From contig CAADRB010000002.1 in the NCBI GenBank assembly GCA_900708905.1, positions 4,347,544 through 4,411,543 of the forward strand: a stretch of 64,000 bases of DNA, in the 5' to 3' direction. Source of the stretch: Hymenolepis diminuta. Lineage: Eukaryota; Platyhelminthes; Cestoda; Cyclophyllidea; Hymenolepididae. Every line of letters begins with the position of its first letter. The stretch's first letter is position 1. Both the position numbers and the translations under genes were made by a program. Below the pieces are notes generated by a model. The model was not told the origin of the DNA. It did not search any database and saw only the letters and a program-made list of their open reading frames with translations. Shown here in pieces: positions 28,253 through 40,391 of this stretch.

Positions 28253-29536
28253 CAGGGCGGCTAAGGTATCTGTGGACAATTATATTTTTGCAATTTAAAC
28301 TATTCAGACAATATTAAGTGATGTATTTTATACTTGAAGGTCACAGGACAGATACTACTATAAGAAATGAAATGAAAAAGCACTCTGAAATAGTGCCTAT
28401 AAATGAGAAACGCAGGAATTTAGAAGTTGCAAGACATCTAAAAGTCGCCATATCTTCTGTTTGCGAGGTTAGAAAGGAGCCGTTAAAAAATAATGGGGAT
28501 GAATCGGCCACAGGCGAGAGAAAAGAGCATTTTGACTACTCTGACTCAACCACTCAGAAAACCTGAGGCTGTGTGAAGAGTGCATGACATAATGAACAAA
28601 AATCCTAGGAACTCAATGCGACATCTTGCCAAAGATCTTCAGGTGTCTGAAGGGAGAATAAGAAATAATCTTCATCAAGACCTCAGATACTAGTCATACG
28701 TTCTTAGGCGAGATCAATTTACGTAGACAAAACAACTCAAGAGAATCGTTTAGTGCTTGCAATAGGACTCTAAAACAAATCGGAGCATCCAGATGAACAG
28801 GGATGTCCTTGATTTTTCTCCAACCAAAAAACTTCCATCAGGATGTAAATGTCAATCGAAGAAATGATAAGTAGTTGGCTATATGCGAGGGGACCCCACT
28901 GAAGTTCCAGCTGTTATACGCACGAAGTTTCCAGTAACAGTGGTGGTTTTTGGTGTTGTTAGTAGTGAAGGGCACATCATGGCTCCCCGATTTTTTCCAC
29001 TGTGCCTTAAGGTAAACGCAAATGCCCATGTTAAGACTCTTCAAACCATTGTTGTTAAGCCGCCTTGGATAGACAGCGTAGCCAATAAAGGAAGACCCTA
29101 TGTCTTCCAACAAGATTCGGTTCCATCTCATGATGCTCTCAAAGCCCAGGATTGGATGGATGGTCCAGAAATTTCATCATCATGTCACACTGAACTTATG
29201 GCCTTAATCCTTTCGATTATTACGTGTGGAGTGGAGCGTGCTTGAAAAGGAAGTTAATAGGTATCCTCATAACACCAGATCCTCCTCCCTCATGGAAACA
29301 ATAGCTCGAGGAATGGAGGACATGAGTAAAGACCACCTGATTGAAGCTTGCAGTTGCTTTCAGACTCGAATTGAATGGGTGTCAGAAGCCGGAGGAAGAT
29401 ACATAGGATGAAACCTAGGTCAATGGTATAATGCTTATTTGTATTCTTATAAGAAATCGTAAGTTTTAACCATTAACAGTCTCATTATCTGTTTTACTAA
29501 AGTGCGTAGATGTCCTCAATTGCCTCATGCACCCTG
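28253..29536 (+). mobile_element. Mariner-like element, full-length copy (right inverted arm)
   Basis: The element is 1284 bp, the usual mariner size, bounded by TA dinucleotides at 28251-28252 and 29537-29538 as expected for TA target-site duplication. The 5' end starts CAGGGCGGCTAAGG and the reverse complement of the 3' end starts CAGGGTGCATGAGG; the terminal repeats are imperfect, sharing CAGGG and a GGACA block near base 25. Inside is a broken transposase gene. Bases 28556-29540 form the right arm of the inverted repeat with 25782-26766. It belongs to the Tc1/mariner superfamily, mariner-type (DDxD); it is not autonomous. Confidence 0.92.
28318..29411 (+). pseudogene. Mariner transposase pseudogene (right copy)
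   Basis: The N-terminal part is open from 28318 (EVARHLKVAISSV resembles the first helix-turn-helix). A frameshift follows, then the second DNA-binding region ending RHLAKDLQVSEGRIRNN. TGA at 28574-28576 and TAG at 28872-28874 interrupt it. The catalytic core reads TKFPVTVVVFGVVSSEG and PYVFQQDSVPSHDAL, which contains the second catalytic Asp. A further frameshift removes the usual SPDLNPLDYY block with the third Asp, after which WSVLEKEVNRYPHN and CFQTRIEWVSEAGG run to the stop at 29411. It is a dead gene of intact overall layout, so the insertion was once full length. Confidence 0.92.
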
Positions 29537-29540
29537 TATA

Positions 29541-32500
29541 TTAAATTCATTATAAGTGGCTCCGTGATTTAATAAGAATACTTATTATTTTTGGTCATAT
29601 CTGAGCAAAGCTTAAGTAATTTTTAACAATGGATCGCATCTAGATCGATGACCTTATAAGTGGTTCAAATTATATTTCAGATAAATTAAGGCGGAAATTT
29701 TTTGATAGAATCAACAGCTTTATTACATATTAATTGTTGTGACTAGTGGTCATCAACTTGAATGATCAGAGACCGTTATTTTGTTAAATTTTAACTTAAA
29801 ACTTCTATTTTTCCTTATAATTTTGATTTCCCCGTTTAGTTATCCTATTTATGTTTTTCAAATTTTTATTATTTAAACGTAATTATGTTATTTGAGTACT
29901 TAATTAGTTCTAAATTGCCGATTTCTGAACGTATTACCTTGGGCAATAGATCCTTACATCACACTATATATATAAATATGTATAAGGTAATACTATGAAT
30001 TTATTAACTGAACATGTGGGTGCATCTCTGCAGTTGAATGAGAATAATTTTGGAAATGGACAGAGAGATTTGATCCATTGGATGCAGGATCATTACTTCG
30101 TCTCCTTTCAGTCCTAATAACATATGTAGCTTTTTTATTCACACAAGTTTTTGGAGAGCTTGCACTGTCAAATTAAGTATTATACTCTGATGCATAGCGT
30201 TTTAACCACAATTTGTTTGTAAGGTTTAAAACAATTGGGAACCGGCCCTGGAAGCACTTATTTATCATAGGGCATGAGCAACAATGGTCCTGTTGTTATT
30301 GCGAAAGCGTTGCTTTCTTTTCCGCAAACATTCACATAAAGTTGACAGCTTCGTACTTCATCGTTTTTGCTCGATTTCTGTCAAAATGATGGTTTGTACT
30401 ATTAGAAACTAAAAATGACGTTGTTGGGTGCTTTAGCCAGAACGACCACGTCGAGCCAATGGCTCTCAAGACACCCTGATCGATTTGTGTAAGCTTTTAT
30501 TTTTAGCCTTTTGAATTCGATGACTCAAAAGTTGCTTCCGGATAAAAAAACTGAAGAGACCTTTCTTAGCAACCCGAAGCCGAAATCCTCCTTGTTGGAG
30601 CATTGCAGGTTTCTCAGAGGTATCCACTGAGTTAGCTCTTCATTTGTCATAGCTTTGCAAAATTTTAATCCTTAGATTAGTCTCCTTTCACTATTAAGGA
30701 GAGCCTTACAACTGTTTTTATCACTCTTCTTCAGTGCCTATTGTGAAAAAACCGCAACATTTATTCATGAAAAAGCACATTGCTCAATTTATTCACCGTC
30801 TTTATTTTTTCATCTGTTTTCACTATTAATAGTCGTTAAAAAGTTTACAAGAATTTTAAATTAATTTGCAAATATGCAGTTCGTTAAATATTTATTAATT
30901 TGTCTGTTAATTTATTGCCACTTTTGCCACGCCTACCATTAAATTCTCGACTTAAAATAAAATTATTTATGAGTGCTTTGCTTTGCACTTTAAAGGCCAC
31001 ACATTTATGTTTGAATGCAAAAATATCCGAAGTTCTACTCATTTATCCTGTCTGAAGTTAATGGATTATGTAAAATTAATTCAAAGGTGCGAAGGATATT
31101 TTGAAATATGTTCATTGGATCCTCAACATATGTGGAATCAATTGGCGAACTGATCTAATCGAATGTAAAATTTTCTCAAAGTCAAATTCTGGATTAAATA
31201 CTTCACATTTATATTTTTTTAATTTCTAGTTTATTTTATATCGAGTAGATTTCATTGGAAGAATGTGGGCGATTTTGGAAGGGGACTTTCTTATTTAAGT
31301 TAATCGGATCACTTTTAAATTTGTTTAAATTTGGATAACTGAATGATGAAAGAGCTTACTATAAATCAACTGAATATTGGATCGTAGTTTCTTAGATCAA
31401 TAAATATGAGGCATGTCTCTTAATGTTTTATGCATTGCAAATTTAACTATGACATTCAAAATTTTCCCTTATTCACTGCTTAAAATAAATTTGATATTAT
31501 GATTCAGGACCAAAAGGTAAATCAAAACAAAACTTGCTGTGTCTAATTAGTCATATTTTCATTATCTTTCCATGGATTAAGTCTGCCTTTATTCGAGAAT
31601 TAAGTGAGGGTTTAAGGCATTTCCATATTTCAATGATTATGCATGATACCAATATTAAATTTACAAAATACGAATAGGAAGGTTTAAATGCCTAGATGAG
31701 ATTATCTAGTGTTTTTTTTCCTGATTAAGAGGTTTCATCATTTATTACCAATCAACAGAGAATCAGATGCATTAAAATTTTATATAAAAAAGAACACTTC
31801 TAAACATACTTTGTCCTCCGAACCAGTTTTGAAGCTTACTTGGTACCATGAAAACATGTGCAGTAATAATGACAATTCCCCAATAAAAGGAGGCTCTTAA
31901 AGAACTATAACTTGTCCATGAGTCACTGGAGTGGTTTCATACTTCAAATGTGAACTGAAAATCCCGAGAGCATGGCAATGATGCATATGGGCGACAACTG
32001 GTTTATATTCTTTTAGGTAAAATTGGGTTTTAAGTAAAGCTTCAATAAAAAATATGTCACTTAGGAACGCCTTATTAAGATTTTAAAGAGTATGCAAATA
32101 TGACTGAACAATAACTGCGTTCGATTATATAGAGAATGTTTAGTTCACAGTAGGTCAAAGATAGTTTATGACACAACAAATTTGACCTCATGGTGGTTTT
32201 TTAAAGAAAATGTTCGAGGTAATTTGCATATCATTTCTAGGACAGACCAAGGTCCTATAAATGTTGCTAAAGGTCATAAAGAGACAAAGAGATTATCATA
32301 CATCAAGGTGGATATTACTATGATAAGCAGTTTGCATGTTTTATATAAAAAATAAAGCATCAAATGACGATGCAAAGCTTTCAGTGATTAATCAAATTGT
32401 TCTATTTTCTATAGTGATGGATTCCTAAACAAATATGCTATTACCTCAAAAGATAAAAGGCGTATATCTTAATTGTAAAGATAAGGGTTCTTACAATAAG

Positions 32501-35089
32501 AAGGGACCATCGTTGAGTTAAAAGCCTTCGGATTACTTCCCGATGGGTCCTTAAGCATCTATCAAATCTGCAGAGGCTGTCTTGACTTAATTGGTGTCCA
32601 CAAACCAGTAAATTTGCCCTATATTTAAACAGAACCTGGAGATATATATTTTGTCATATGTGTTTACAACTTCAGATAAAATGTTGACATGGAGGAGCAT
32701 TTAGAGTTTAAAAATATGCTAAACTATTCCCGGGAAGGAAATGACATTCATCGGAGAGAGGAAGCATCGAAAGCATCCAGGAGATGGGGATTATCGATGA
32801 AATTGTCAAAGTTCAATTTTGGAGAGTATATTATTTAGTCCGGGTGCGACCATGAGGAAGAAGTCAATAGAGAATTTGGATTCCTCATTTAAGTTTGTTC
32901 CACGTGGTGAAGGAATTTGGAGAGCAGCAGACGATTCAGAGGAGCTGAGGATGACAATCCTGTTTGTGGATAAAGTTTAGTGGAGAAGGAGGAGAGGAGG
33001 AAGTTAGTGGTAAGAGGATTCTCAATAATATGAAATGATCAGGGAAAAGAAAATATTCATAAAACTGACGGAGCTCAGCATTGAGATTGAGGTCCGATGC
33101 GATTAGAGAGAATAAGTAATTTCGCTATTTGAGAAGGAAAAAGCACTCATATCTGTGGGAAGGTGGTTATCAATGGCTCAATCCGACCTAGAAGACGGAT
33201 ATTAATGATAAAATTAGTAGAATTTAATTTTGTCAAAATTTTTTGTGATCATAGGGAATGGAGCAACAGGAGGTGTAAGTTTCCAGATGATTTTGCTCCA
33301 CTAAACAAAAGTAGACAAGTGTGTGGAGGAGTGTGTTTCTCTTTTGCAGCAGACGAGTCAGAGGAGCAGTGAGATAAAGTATTAATCAGGACAAATTCAG
33401 CAAAACTTGAGATGAAGCCAACTGTAAGATCCAAAAATCATAAATTTTGGGAAGATTACTATTGATTTAATTGAAAAAAAATTAATTTGAAAACATTAAA
33501 TACAATTCATGCCTTTACCACTAAGCAAGAATCGATGTGGTTGTACTATTCTGTTTGTCTTTTTTTGCATTAAGGCGATGCCTTGATATTCTGTTGATAT
33601 TCTATCATCTAGTTGCTTTTCTAAGGGAAATCGAAATGGTTGGCTTTTAATTTAGCAAATAGAAAATTATGTGTTAGTTCAAATTGAACTCAAAGGAGAG
33701 ATAAGCTATGTACCTCTTTAATGATCTCGAATAAGATTTCCACAATTTCAAAAAGATTCTTTATATTTTGATCTATTTGGACATAAAGAAATTACAAAAT
33801 CATTTCCAATCAAAGCACAATAAAGTGTGCAAAATGCTTAACATTTCAACATTCACTTACTTAAAGAATGTAAGACCGATTCAAATAGGAAGAAGCAGGT
33901 AAATAGAATCATGTCAATGGCAGATGAAAGAATCATAGGACTCACTTTGGCTAAATAAAACAAACATGATTGTTAAAACTGAAGTACTTTAGTATACATA
34001 TACATATTATATTTACTACCATATTCCCTGGAGGATAGCTATGACCAATAAATCCATTAAATTAGATTACACATTATATCATCTCAAAAGAAAACAAATG
34101 ATTCAAAATAAATACCTGAAGATCAAGATTAAACCCAATGTTTACATACGATTTTAATTGATTTCAAAAATATCTGTTAGGATATTTTAATGAGAGGTTT
34201 CTTTATCTTTCTTATGCCTTAGTGAACAAATTCAATCGCCTTACCCAGAGTTAACTGGATGACTTTCTCGGCGATTATCAAAGCTCCAAACGTCAGGCAT
34301 TTGATTGTAGACAGCGTGATTTCCATTGTACTCTTACTTTGCATGACTGTATTTGTTAAATATTTGAATATCAATCGAGGATGAAGATGCGTGAAAGAAG
34401 AAATAATTTTAGAGTCAATTCAAAGGACACTTACGGTAGTATTCGCTGGCAATCATTGTGAGGAGTGTAGTGATTGTTGAAATTGTCAAATCATTGGAGA
34501 GGCAATCTAAAAATTGAAGTAAAACAATTATTACACAGTAATGCGAATTGCTACTTAAATATTTAAGTAGAAATTAAAATTTCGACAATTTAAATGCGTG
34601 AAACATTACCTAACAGAACTATTCCTAACTTTTTCAGGAGACTGTAGGTAGTCTCTAGAATCCATGATATTAAGTCATTTGCACAGGAAGAGAACATTGT
34701 TATTTTCAAGAACGATTAAATATGAGATGTGACGTGTTTTTTCAAATATTAACACGGGTCATATCGATTGTATCCCGTTTTCATGCGTGTCTGTAAATTG
34801 GTTATTTTGTTTTCGCATTACAAGCATTACAGTTTCTTAAACTTAGTTTTTAATGAAAAATTCTTTTAAATTTTTGCTTCAGTAGAATGGTTATTTTAAA
34901 TGATTTTATGAATCTGAATGGTAAATGGCAAGAAACTAAAGTAATTAAGTCATTCCGAAAATAGAAGGACTTAATCATATATTTACATATTTTTAAATAC
35001 GCAGAAAATATACTTTTTCTTCTATTACAACGGCTCCAAATTGATTTTAGGATAGTGACCCCAAATTTTAGAACACATTTCGTTTTTCT
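29541..35089. other. Gene-poor DNA with a purine-rich stretch
   Basis: No supported gene. From about 32.7 to 33.4 kb the plus strand is visibly rich in A and G. A 22-bp block GCAGCAGACGANTCAGAGGA(GC) occurs there twice with one mismatch, near 32925 and 33345, within otherwise weakly similar flanks, suggesting an old local duplication. Around 30.2-30.8 kb the composition is more balanced, with broken frames on the minus strand that I could not assign. Confidence 0.45.
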
Positions 35090-35152
35090 GCGGATAGTAA
35101 CGAGGAGTTTCCAGTGCTACCAATGCTGATCAAGGGAATCTTGCGTGTACTA

Positions 35153-35165
35153 GAACATTCTGGAA
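35153..35165 (+). promoter_or_regulatory. Heat-shock-element-like motif in a GC-rich patch
   Basis: The sequence GAACATTCTGGAA fits the three-unit heat-shock element (GAA-2-TTC-2-GAA), the binding pattern of HSF trimers. It sits in a short GC-rich patch (about 35090-35240) that includes GGCGCGCG and, 49 bp further on, a CCAAT motif (35214-35218). No heat-shock gene is nearby. The closest gene on the plus strand starts coding at 40392 and has an upstream splice acceptor, so a non-coding first exon here is possible but unproven. One such match in 64 kb could arise by chance. Confidence 0.35.
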
Positions 35166-35240
35166 AGTACGGCCGTGCAGTTATGTGCGGCGCGCGTGTA
35201 GATTTCTTCCCACCCAATCAACGGTCACTAATCCTACAGC

Positions 35241-37408
35241 GTGGCTTTGAAAATATTTAATGACTAACATGTTGATAGTTCAAACACTACCACAATAAGG
35301 TGTCTCCACGAGGCACTCTTCTTGTTCTCGTTACTTCGGGCATAGCCTAGTCAATCTTGTGGGCAAGTTTATGCTAGAGGATTCTGATAGAGGTTATTTA
35401 AACATTTTAAGAAGATTACCAAGCTTTAGCTAGAGGCTTATTTGCGTTGCATCCGCCACAGTAATAATGATAATACTCCGATAGAATTCATGGAACGATG
35501 GTATTTAAATTTAAGCTCATTTATACAAATATTAGCCATTAAGTTGCGATCAAAATGGGAATTCATTCTTGAATAAATTATGTTATTAAAATCATCTTAA
35601 TAGACCAAAATTCATGGAACAACTTTGACAGCAATGGTTTAGAACTGATAAAGGTTTGAAAACTGTAGTAATCAGAATTTGAACCGCAAACGTAAGTTGT
35701 GATCCTTAGTGAAATTAATTGTTGGTTTTATAAACTAAAGATAAAAAATTATGCATTTAATATCGAGGCACTTTACTTACTTCTCTATCAGTGCGATTCA
35801 ATATTGCATCAATTTGCTTTCTACTTAACTTTATAAGTAGTAAAAACAATTTCTATTTAAGAAAACATTATGGAATGAGTTGAGAATACTTAGATTAAGA
35901 AACTCATCAGAATGAAGTGAATGGGAAGAAATTTTTATAATTGCTCAGTTACTCTTTATATAACTACGCACTACTCTGGCTGAGGGGAGAAGACTTGGCT
36001 CAACCGGCGGATTTTTTGTTAAGAAAATTAATTTACTCGTATAAGCCTGGATATTTGACAAATGGTTGGCTCGAATATTTTTGAGTCCACGTAAAAAATT
36101 CAATACGGTTTTGTAATATAATAATTAATAATTAACAGGCTTGAAATTACTGAATTTCTTTATATGACACCGTTGGTGGTGCATATTCTTATGATCTAGA
36201 CACCAAGTAATATTGAATTTTAATATATAATCATCCAAGGCCCAGATAAAGCCTAAAGTTTAAGCTAATGCAAAGATAATGATAGCTTTGGATTCATGTT
36301 TAACGCCTCCACAAAATGCCTGGTTTTTTAATCACATATGTATTAGTAAAGATTTTGGGCATTTTATTCTTCATGTATACACTATCACACATATCTTTTA
36401 GTTGTTGAATAACTAAATTAGGTATAATTTGTACAACGTTCTCAGCATTATATCGAAAATACTACACTGGACCTCTGCATGATGCTGGTATCGGTCAAAT
36501 GTACCATTATAAAGCCATTTGCTCGAAATACATATTCAGGAAAGGGTTTATAAAAGTTATCGTCTATCAGACATCTGATTAAACCTAACTAATGCATAGC
36601 GACTAATATGATAACTAGAAACCAAATCATTAAATATTAAGTATATTCACTATAGAAATATGGGAAACTCACCCCGAAGAAAGTAGAAAGTTCGACGTTC
36701 AAACTTCAGTACCTACTTCTTTCTAAAACTGCCACCTATTCAGACCTTAATTTACTAAATTGCTGTTCTCGTAAATTAGATGCCTTCTTGCGATTAAAAG
36801 TTATAAAAGTTTTTTTTGTATTTTCATGGGTAATAATTGTAAAAGATTAGTGGATGGGGTAATATACATTCCATTACTCACAGTGAATTGCAGCTTTTAC
36901 AAATAAGGAACCATTTTAAGCTAAGTACCAACCCAACGAGAGTATAACGACCAAGCAGAAATAGAAAAACAGCAGGGCTTCAAAATAATACTACTTCAGA
37001 TTAATTCTAAATTCATTAATTTGTCTGTTTTAGCCTAAAAGGTCGTTTCACAACCCGAAGTTCTGCCATCTAAATAGCAAAATATGATTGCAGAATTGGT
37101 TAGATATTCCCTCTTCTTATGATAGGACTTGCGTCCTTTTCTCGACCTTCACGTCTAAGCAAATATCTAATGAATTCAACAATCTGTGGGAGATTACTTG
37201 TCTAGACATTAATAGTTCAGATTTATTTAACTTAAGGCCATCAGATAGGCAAGGTCACATATCCATTAAAATCAGAGTTAACCTTCTTTGAGGCCAAATT
37301 AGTCAAACACAAAATCAAAATGGCACAAAATCTACATCATGATAAATTAGCAGTTATAGGCTTGTTTATTATTTTACCAACTTTTTTATGAACGTTAATA
37401 CTGTGTGT
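35241..37408. other. No gene seen
   Basis: AT-rich DNA with no supported gene. A 67-codon frame at 37088-37291 has no recognisable features. Confidence 0.5.
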
Positions 37409-37604
37409 ACTGGTAGCACAGTGATTAACGTGCTAGCATCAAATTCAAAGGTCATGAGATTGATCCCTGCCAGCACACACTCAGTAAACGGAATGGCCAA
37501 TCAAACTGATTAAGTCTAACGTGGAGGTTCCATGATGTCACTTTCTGCCCAAGATGAGCGTTGGAAAACGCTCTCCTTAATCGGTTTGGGAATTATTATT
37601 ATTA
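37409..37604 (+). repeat. tRNA-derived SINE-like repeat
   Basis: The head TGGTAGCACAGTGATTAACG (from 37411) resembles a Pol III A box region and GAGATTGATCC (37456-37466) a B box, spaced as in a tRNA and followed by a CCAGCACACAC acceptor-stem-like sequence. A non-tRNA body of about 120 bp follows, ending in a short (ATT)n tail at 37592-37604. Head, body and simple-repeat tail are the layout of a tRNA-related SINE. It is not a functional tRNA, since the stems do not close. A second related head lies at 46839-46900. Confidence 0.65.
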
Positions 37605-40347
37605 GTGGTAGAGACAAAATGGGTATCCGTATTTACTGGAGGTGCAGAATATATCAGTCTTGCCAAACGCAACAGATTAGAATAAAGTCCTTATGAATTG
37701 CTGAGAGGATTTTGAATTTATAATTACGAGCAATGGTCCCTCAGTACACCTTAATTGGTACCAAGAAAAGCACAAATTACGGCTGTGTAAATAGGCTTTC
37801 AAGTTGTGTTAATTTCCGATGACCAATTAAGACCTACTGAAATGAAATCGCGGTAACAGTTGATCATAAGGTCGCCGTATTGCTAGAGTAACTTGATTAT
37901 TCTTTTGAACCTATTGTAATATAATGATTTTGTCTGTTGTGCCCCTTGGATTCATCTAGAATTCAAATTACCTTAGAGGAATCTCTCCAAATCTAGAATG
38001 ACTTAATTTTCTAGCTTATTATGAATAATAAGTACTTTGGTGGAATGGTTTACGTTATGGATGTAAGAAGGTATTGTTTGACTGTTTGCTAATCAAAATA
38101 CCCAAAAAAATGATTATTCAAAATATTCTTTGTACCATTGGGTTTGGATACACCTTTATGAAAGTATCCCCAGTGATATGCCATCTCGTTATCTTTTAGA
38201 CACGAAATTGTTGTGTAGATTCTCGCCTGAAAACAACCACTTTTTCATGTTATAAAATGTTTCTTTTGAAGATAGAATTAATTTTTTGTAGATAGAAGGG
38301 CCAGACTAATTTTTAAATAAATGAACAAGATTTCATTCTTTAATTCTGGCTTTTATTTCAATTGCCTTAAACACATTAAGCGTAATCTTCTAATCTACAA
38401 ACACATATTGTAACTTCACAACGCATTTGGAAAACATCTCAGATCGCGCTCCCAATATCCCGAATGGAATTGACCGTATGGGTTATCTAAGGACACACAT
38501 CTGTCTCCTCTTCTGTTTTACCAGCTTTCCGAGGTCACCATGTGCATAGGATTAACTTTCGGCCGGGGTACTCCCGAATTCATTCAGAGTAAGATGACGA
38601 ATATATTTCGTCATGATCATCAGTAATTACGCGCATCTAATTTATTTAATTCACAAGACCATTTTTAATTGTGGAATTAACTGAAATCGGATGATAAATA
38701 GTTCAACAAGTGATAAAAGAAGTGAATTAAAGAGATGCTGAAGGCAACGTCAAGATATCAAAGAATTTAATTTCAATTAATTTATGGATTTGGGTTGTGC
38801 AGTATTTACTAAACGGGTAGCTCATGTTCCGAAATTCAAAATTCATTATTCTTTTTCCGAATTTCAACAAACACTTATCTACGATATTCAGTGCTTATTG
38901 ACCGGTCTTACAACTTCATTTCACTTTTTTTCCAACGGTTGAGAATGCAAATGATATTACATCGTATTCCACAGTTCACAGCTTTAATGTATCAGAGATG
39001 AGGTAGCTGAACAATTTAAGTTATCAGAGCTCTGTAAGTTGTGTTATCTACCAGACAACCTATTGATCGACGCACATGTACTTAAGGTCAGGCACAATTT
39101 GCTTGATTTTCGTCGGTGAGCTGGTTAAAGTGGTTAATAGAAAGATGATAAATGTTTAGGTTCTCATTTGGAATATCTCGAGATGCTTTTTCTCTGTCCA
39201 CCATAAGCTATATGGAAAACTTTTTAGCGGATTACTTTTAAAACAGCAAAATTTACGATTTCATCAAGGATTTTATTCCTCATATTTACTTTTACCTCAT
39301 GGAAAACATTAAATTAAAAGAATTGACCGACCTTATTAACTTGTAAATTGAAAAGCATGAACTACATGTATAGTGTATTTGATTAGCATAAAAAGGAACT
39401 ATGCAGTCATTCATTTTAGAGGAATCTTTTCCAAGGCCCCTTCCTGGACAGAGAGTGACATCTTGGAGCCTTCTTGGTGAGAGACTCAAATTCTGCCACT
39501 ATCTATCTTAGTATAACTTAACCATTGTGGCGTTCAGCTTATGCTACTTCCATCCCAGTGATTTCAGTTGGTCGCCAACGCTCCAATTTATTCCTTTACA
39601 CTGTGGTAAAAGTTTTGAGTTCACAGCCTCTGCATCAATGGCTAAGTGCTCCTTTGTTTCTATTTGAGGGGAAAAGAAAAAGTACCAGAAAATTTGAGAC
39701 AATTTACCGCATTAAGGAATAGAGATTGATTTTTGTGTCAATTTAAAACTCCAGATAAACAAGTCGTCTACTTTGCTAATCAAAACACATCAGTCAAATG
39801 TTAAGCTACTATACTATTTTGTAATATTTTATATTTATAGAACGAAAATTTGATCAAAAAATAAACATTTAAATTTCTACTACTCCAGTTAAATTTTCGG
39901 CTTAAAATTGCCTAATTTTACGATATTTTCGTAGAAAACAAAGGGGATCATTCAGGTGATTCTGTACCAAATGCTCAAGCCTATATTTAATTCTTTCCAG
40001 TAAACTGTATTGATTAGAATAATTACATCATCACTTTGTCGCCCGGTTGGCAGAATTTTGTGTGTTAGATCAATCTCTCTTTGAGAGGTCAAAGTAATTT
40101 ACAGCCAATTAGATTATGATCTGATGTAGCACCACGCTCTCAAATATTATAAAAGCCTTAGAACTTACTCACTCTCTCCGGTACCTTAGAGGTTTGACCG
40201 GGTTTGTTTTAAAAGGTTGTCTTTATACTACAAAAAAGTAATATTTCTTATGAGACAGGCTTTGATGTGGTTATACCAGTGCCTTTTAATTTCTGTGTTT
40301 ATGTACTGAATATATTTAAGCGTAAATTATTGTCCTTTTTCATTTAC
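37605..40347. other. No gene seen; upstream of the 221-residue gene
   Basis: No convincing exon. A GC-richer patch at about 38440-38600 carries a roughly 50-codon open frame (containing TMCIGLTFGRGTPEF) that I do not recognise. The 65-codon frames at 39292-39489 and 39525-39722 have no family match that I can see. Some of this DNA is probably the 5' intron or promoter of the gene at 40392. Confidence 0.4.
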
Positions 40348-40349
40348 AG
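40331..40349 (+). promoter_or_regulatory. Splice acceptor before the 221-residue gene
   Basis: A good polypyrimidine tract, TGTCCTTTTTCATTTACAG, ends at 40349, leaving a 42-base untranslated segment before the ATG. It is either the 3' end of an intron in the 5' untranslated region or a spliced-leader trans-splicing acceptor. No donor can be assigned upstream. Confidence 0.6.
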
Positions 40350-40391
40350 CCCTTAGATTCTGCAGACTATTGAGATTCATCTACTATTGGA

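Noticed and set aside
30230..30800. Minus-strand fragment reading IDQGVLRAI, reminiscent of pogo/Tigger transposases
   Set aside because: A short match in a frame with many stops; neighbouring blocks of that family could not be found.
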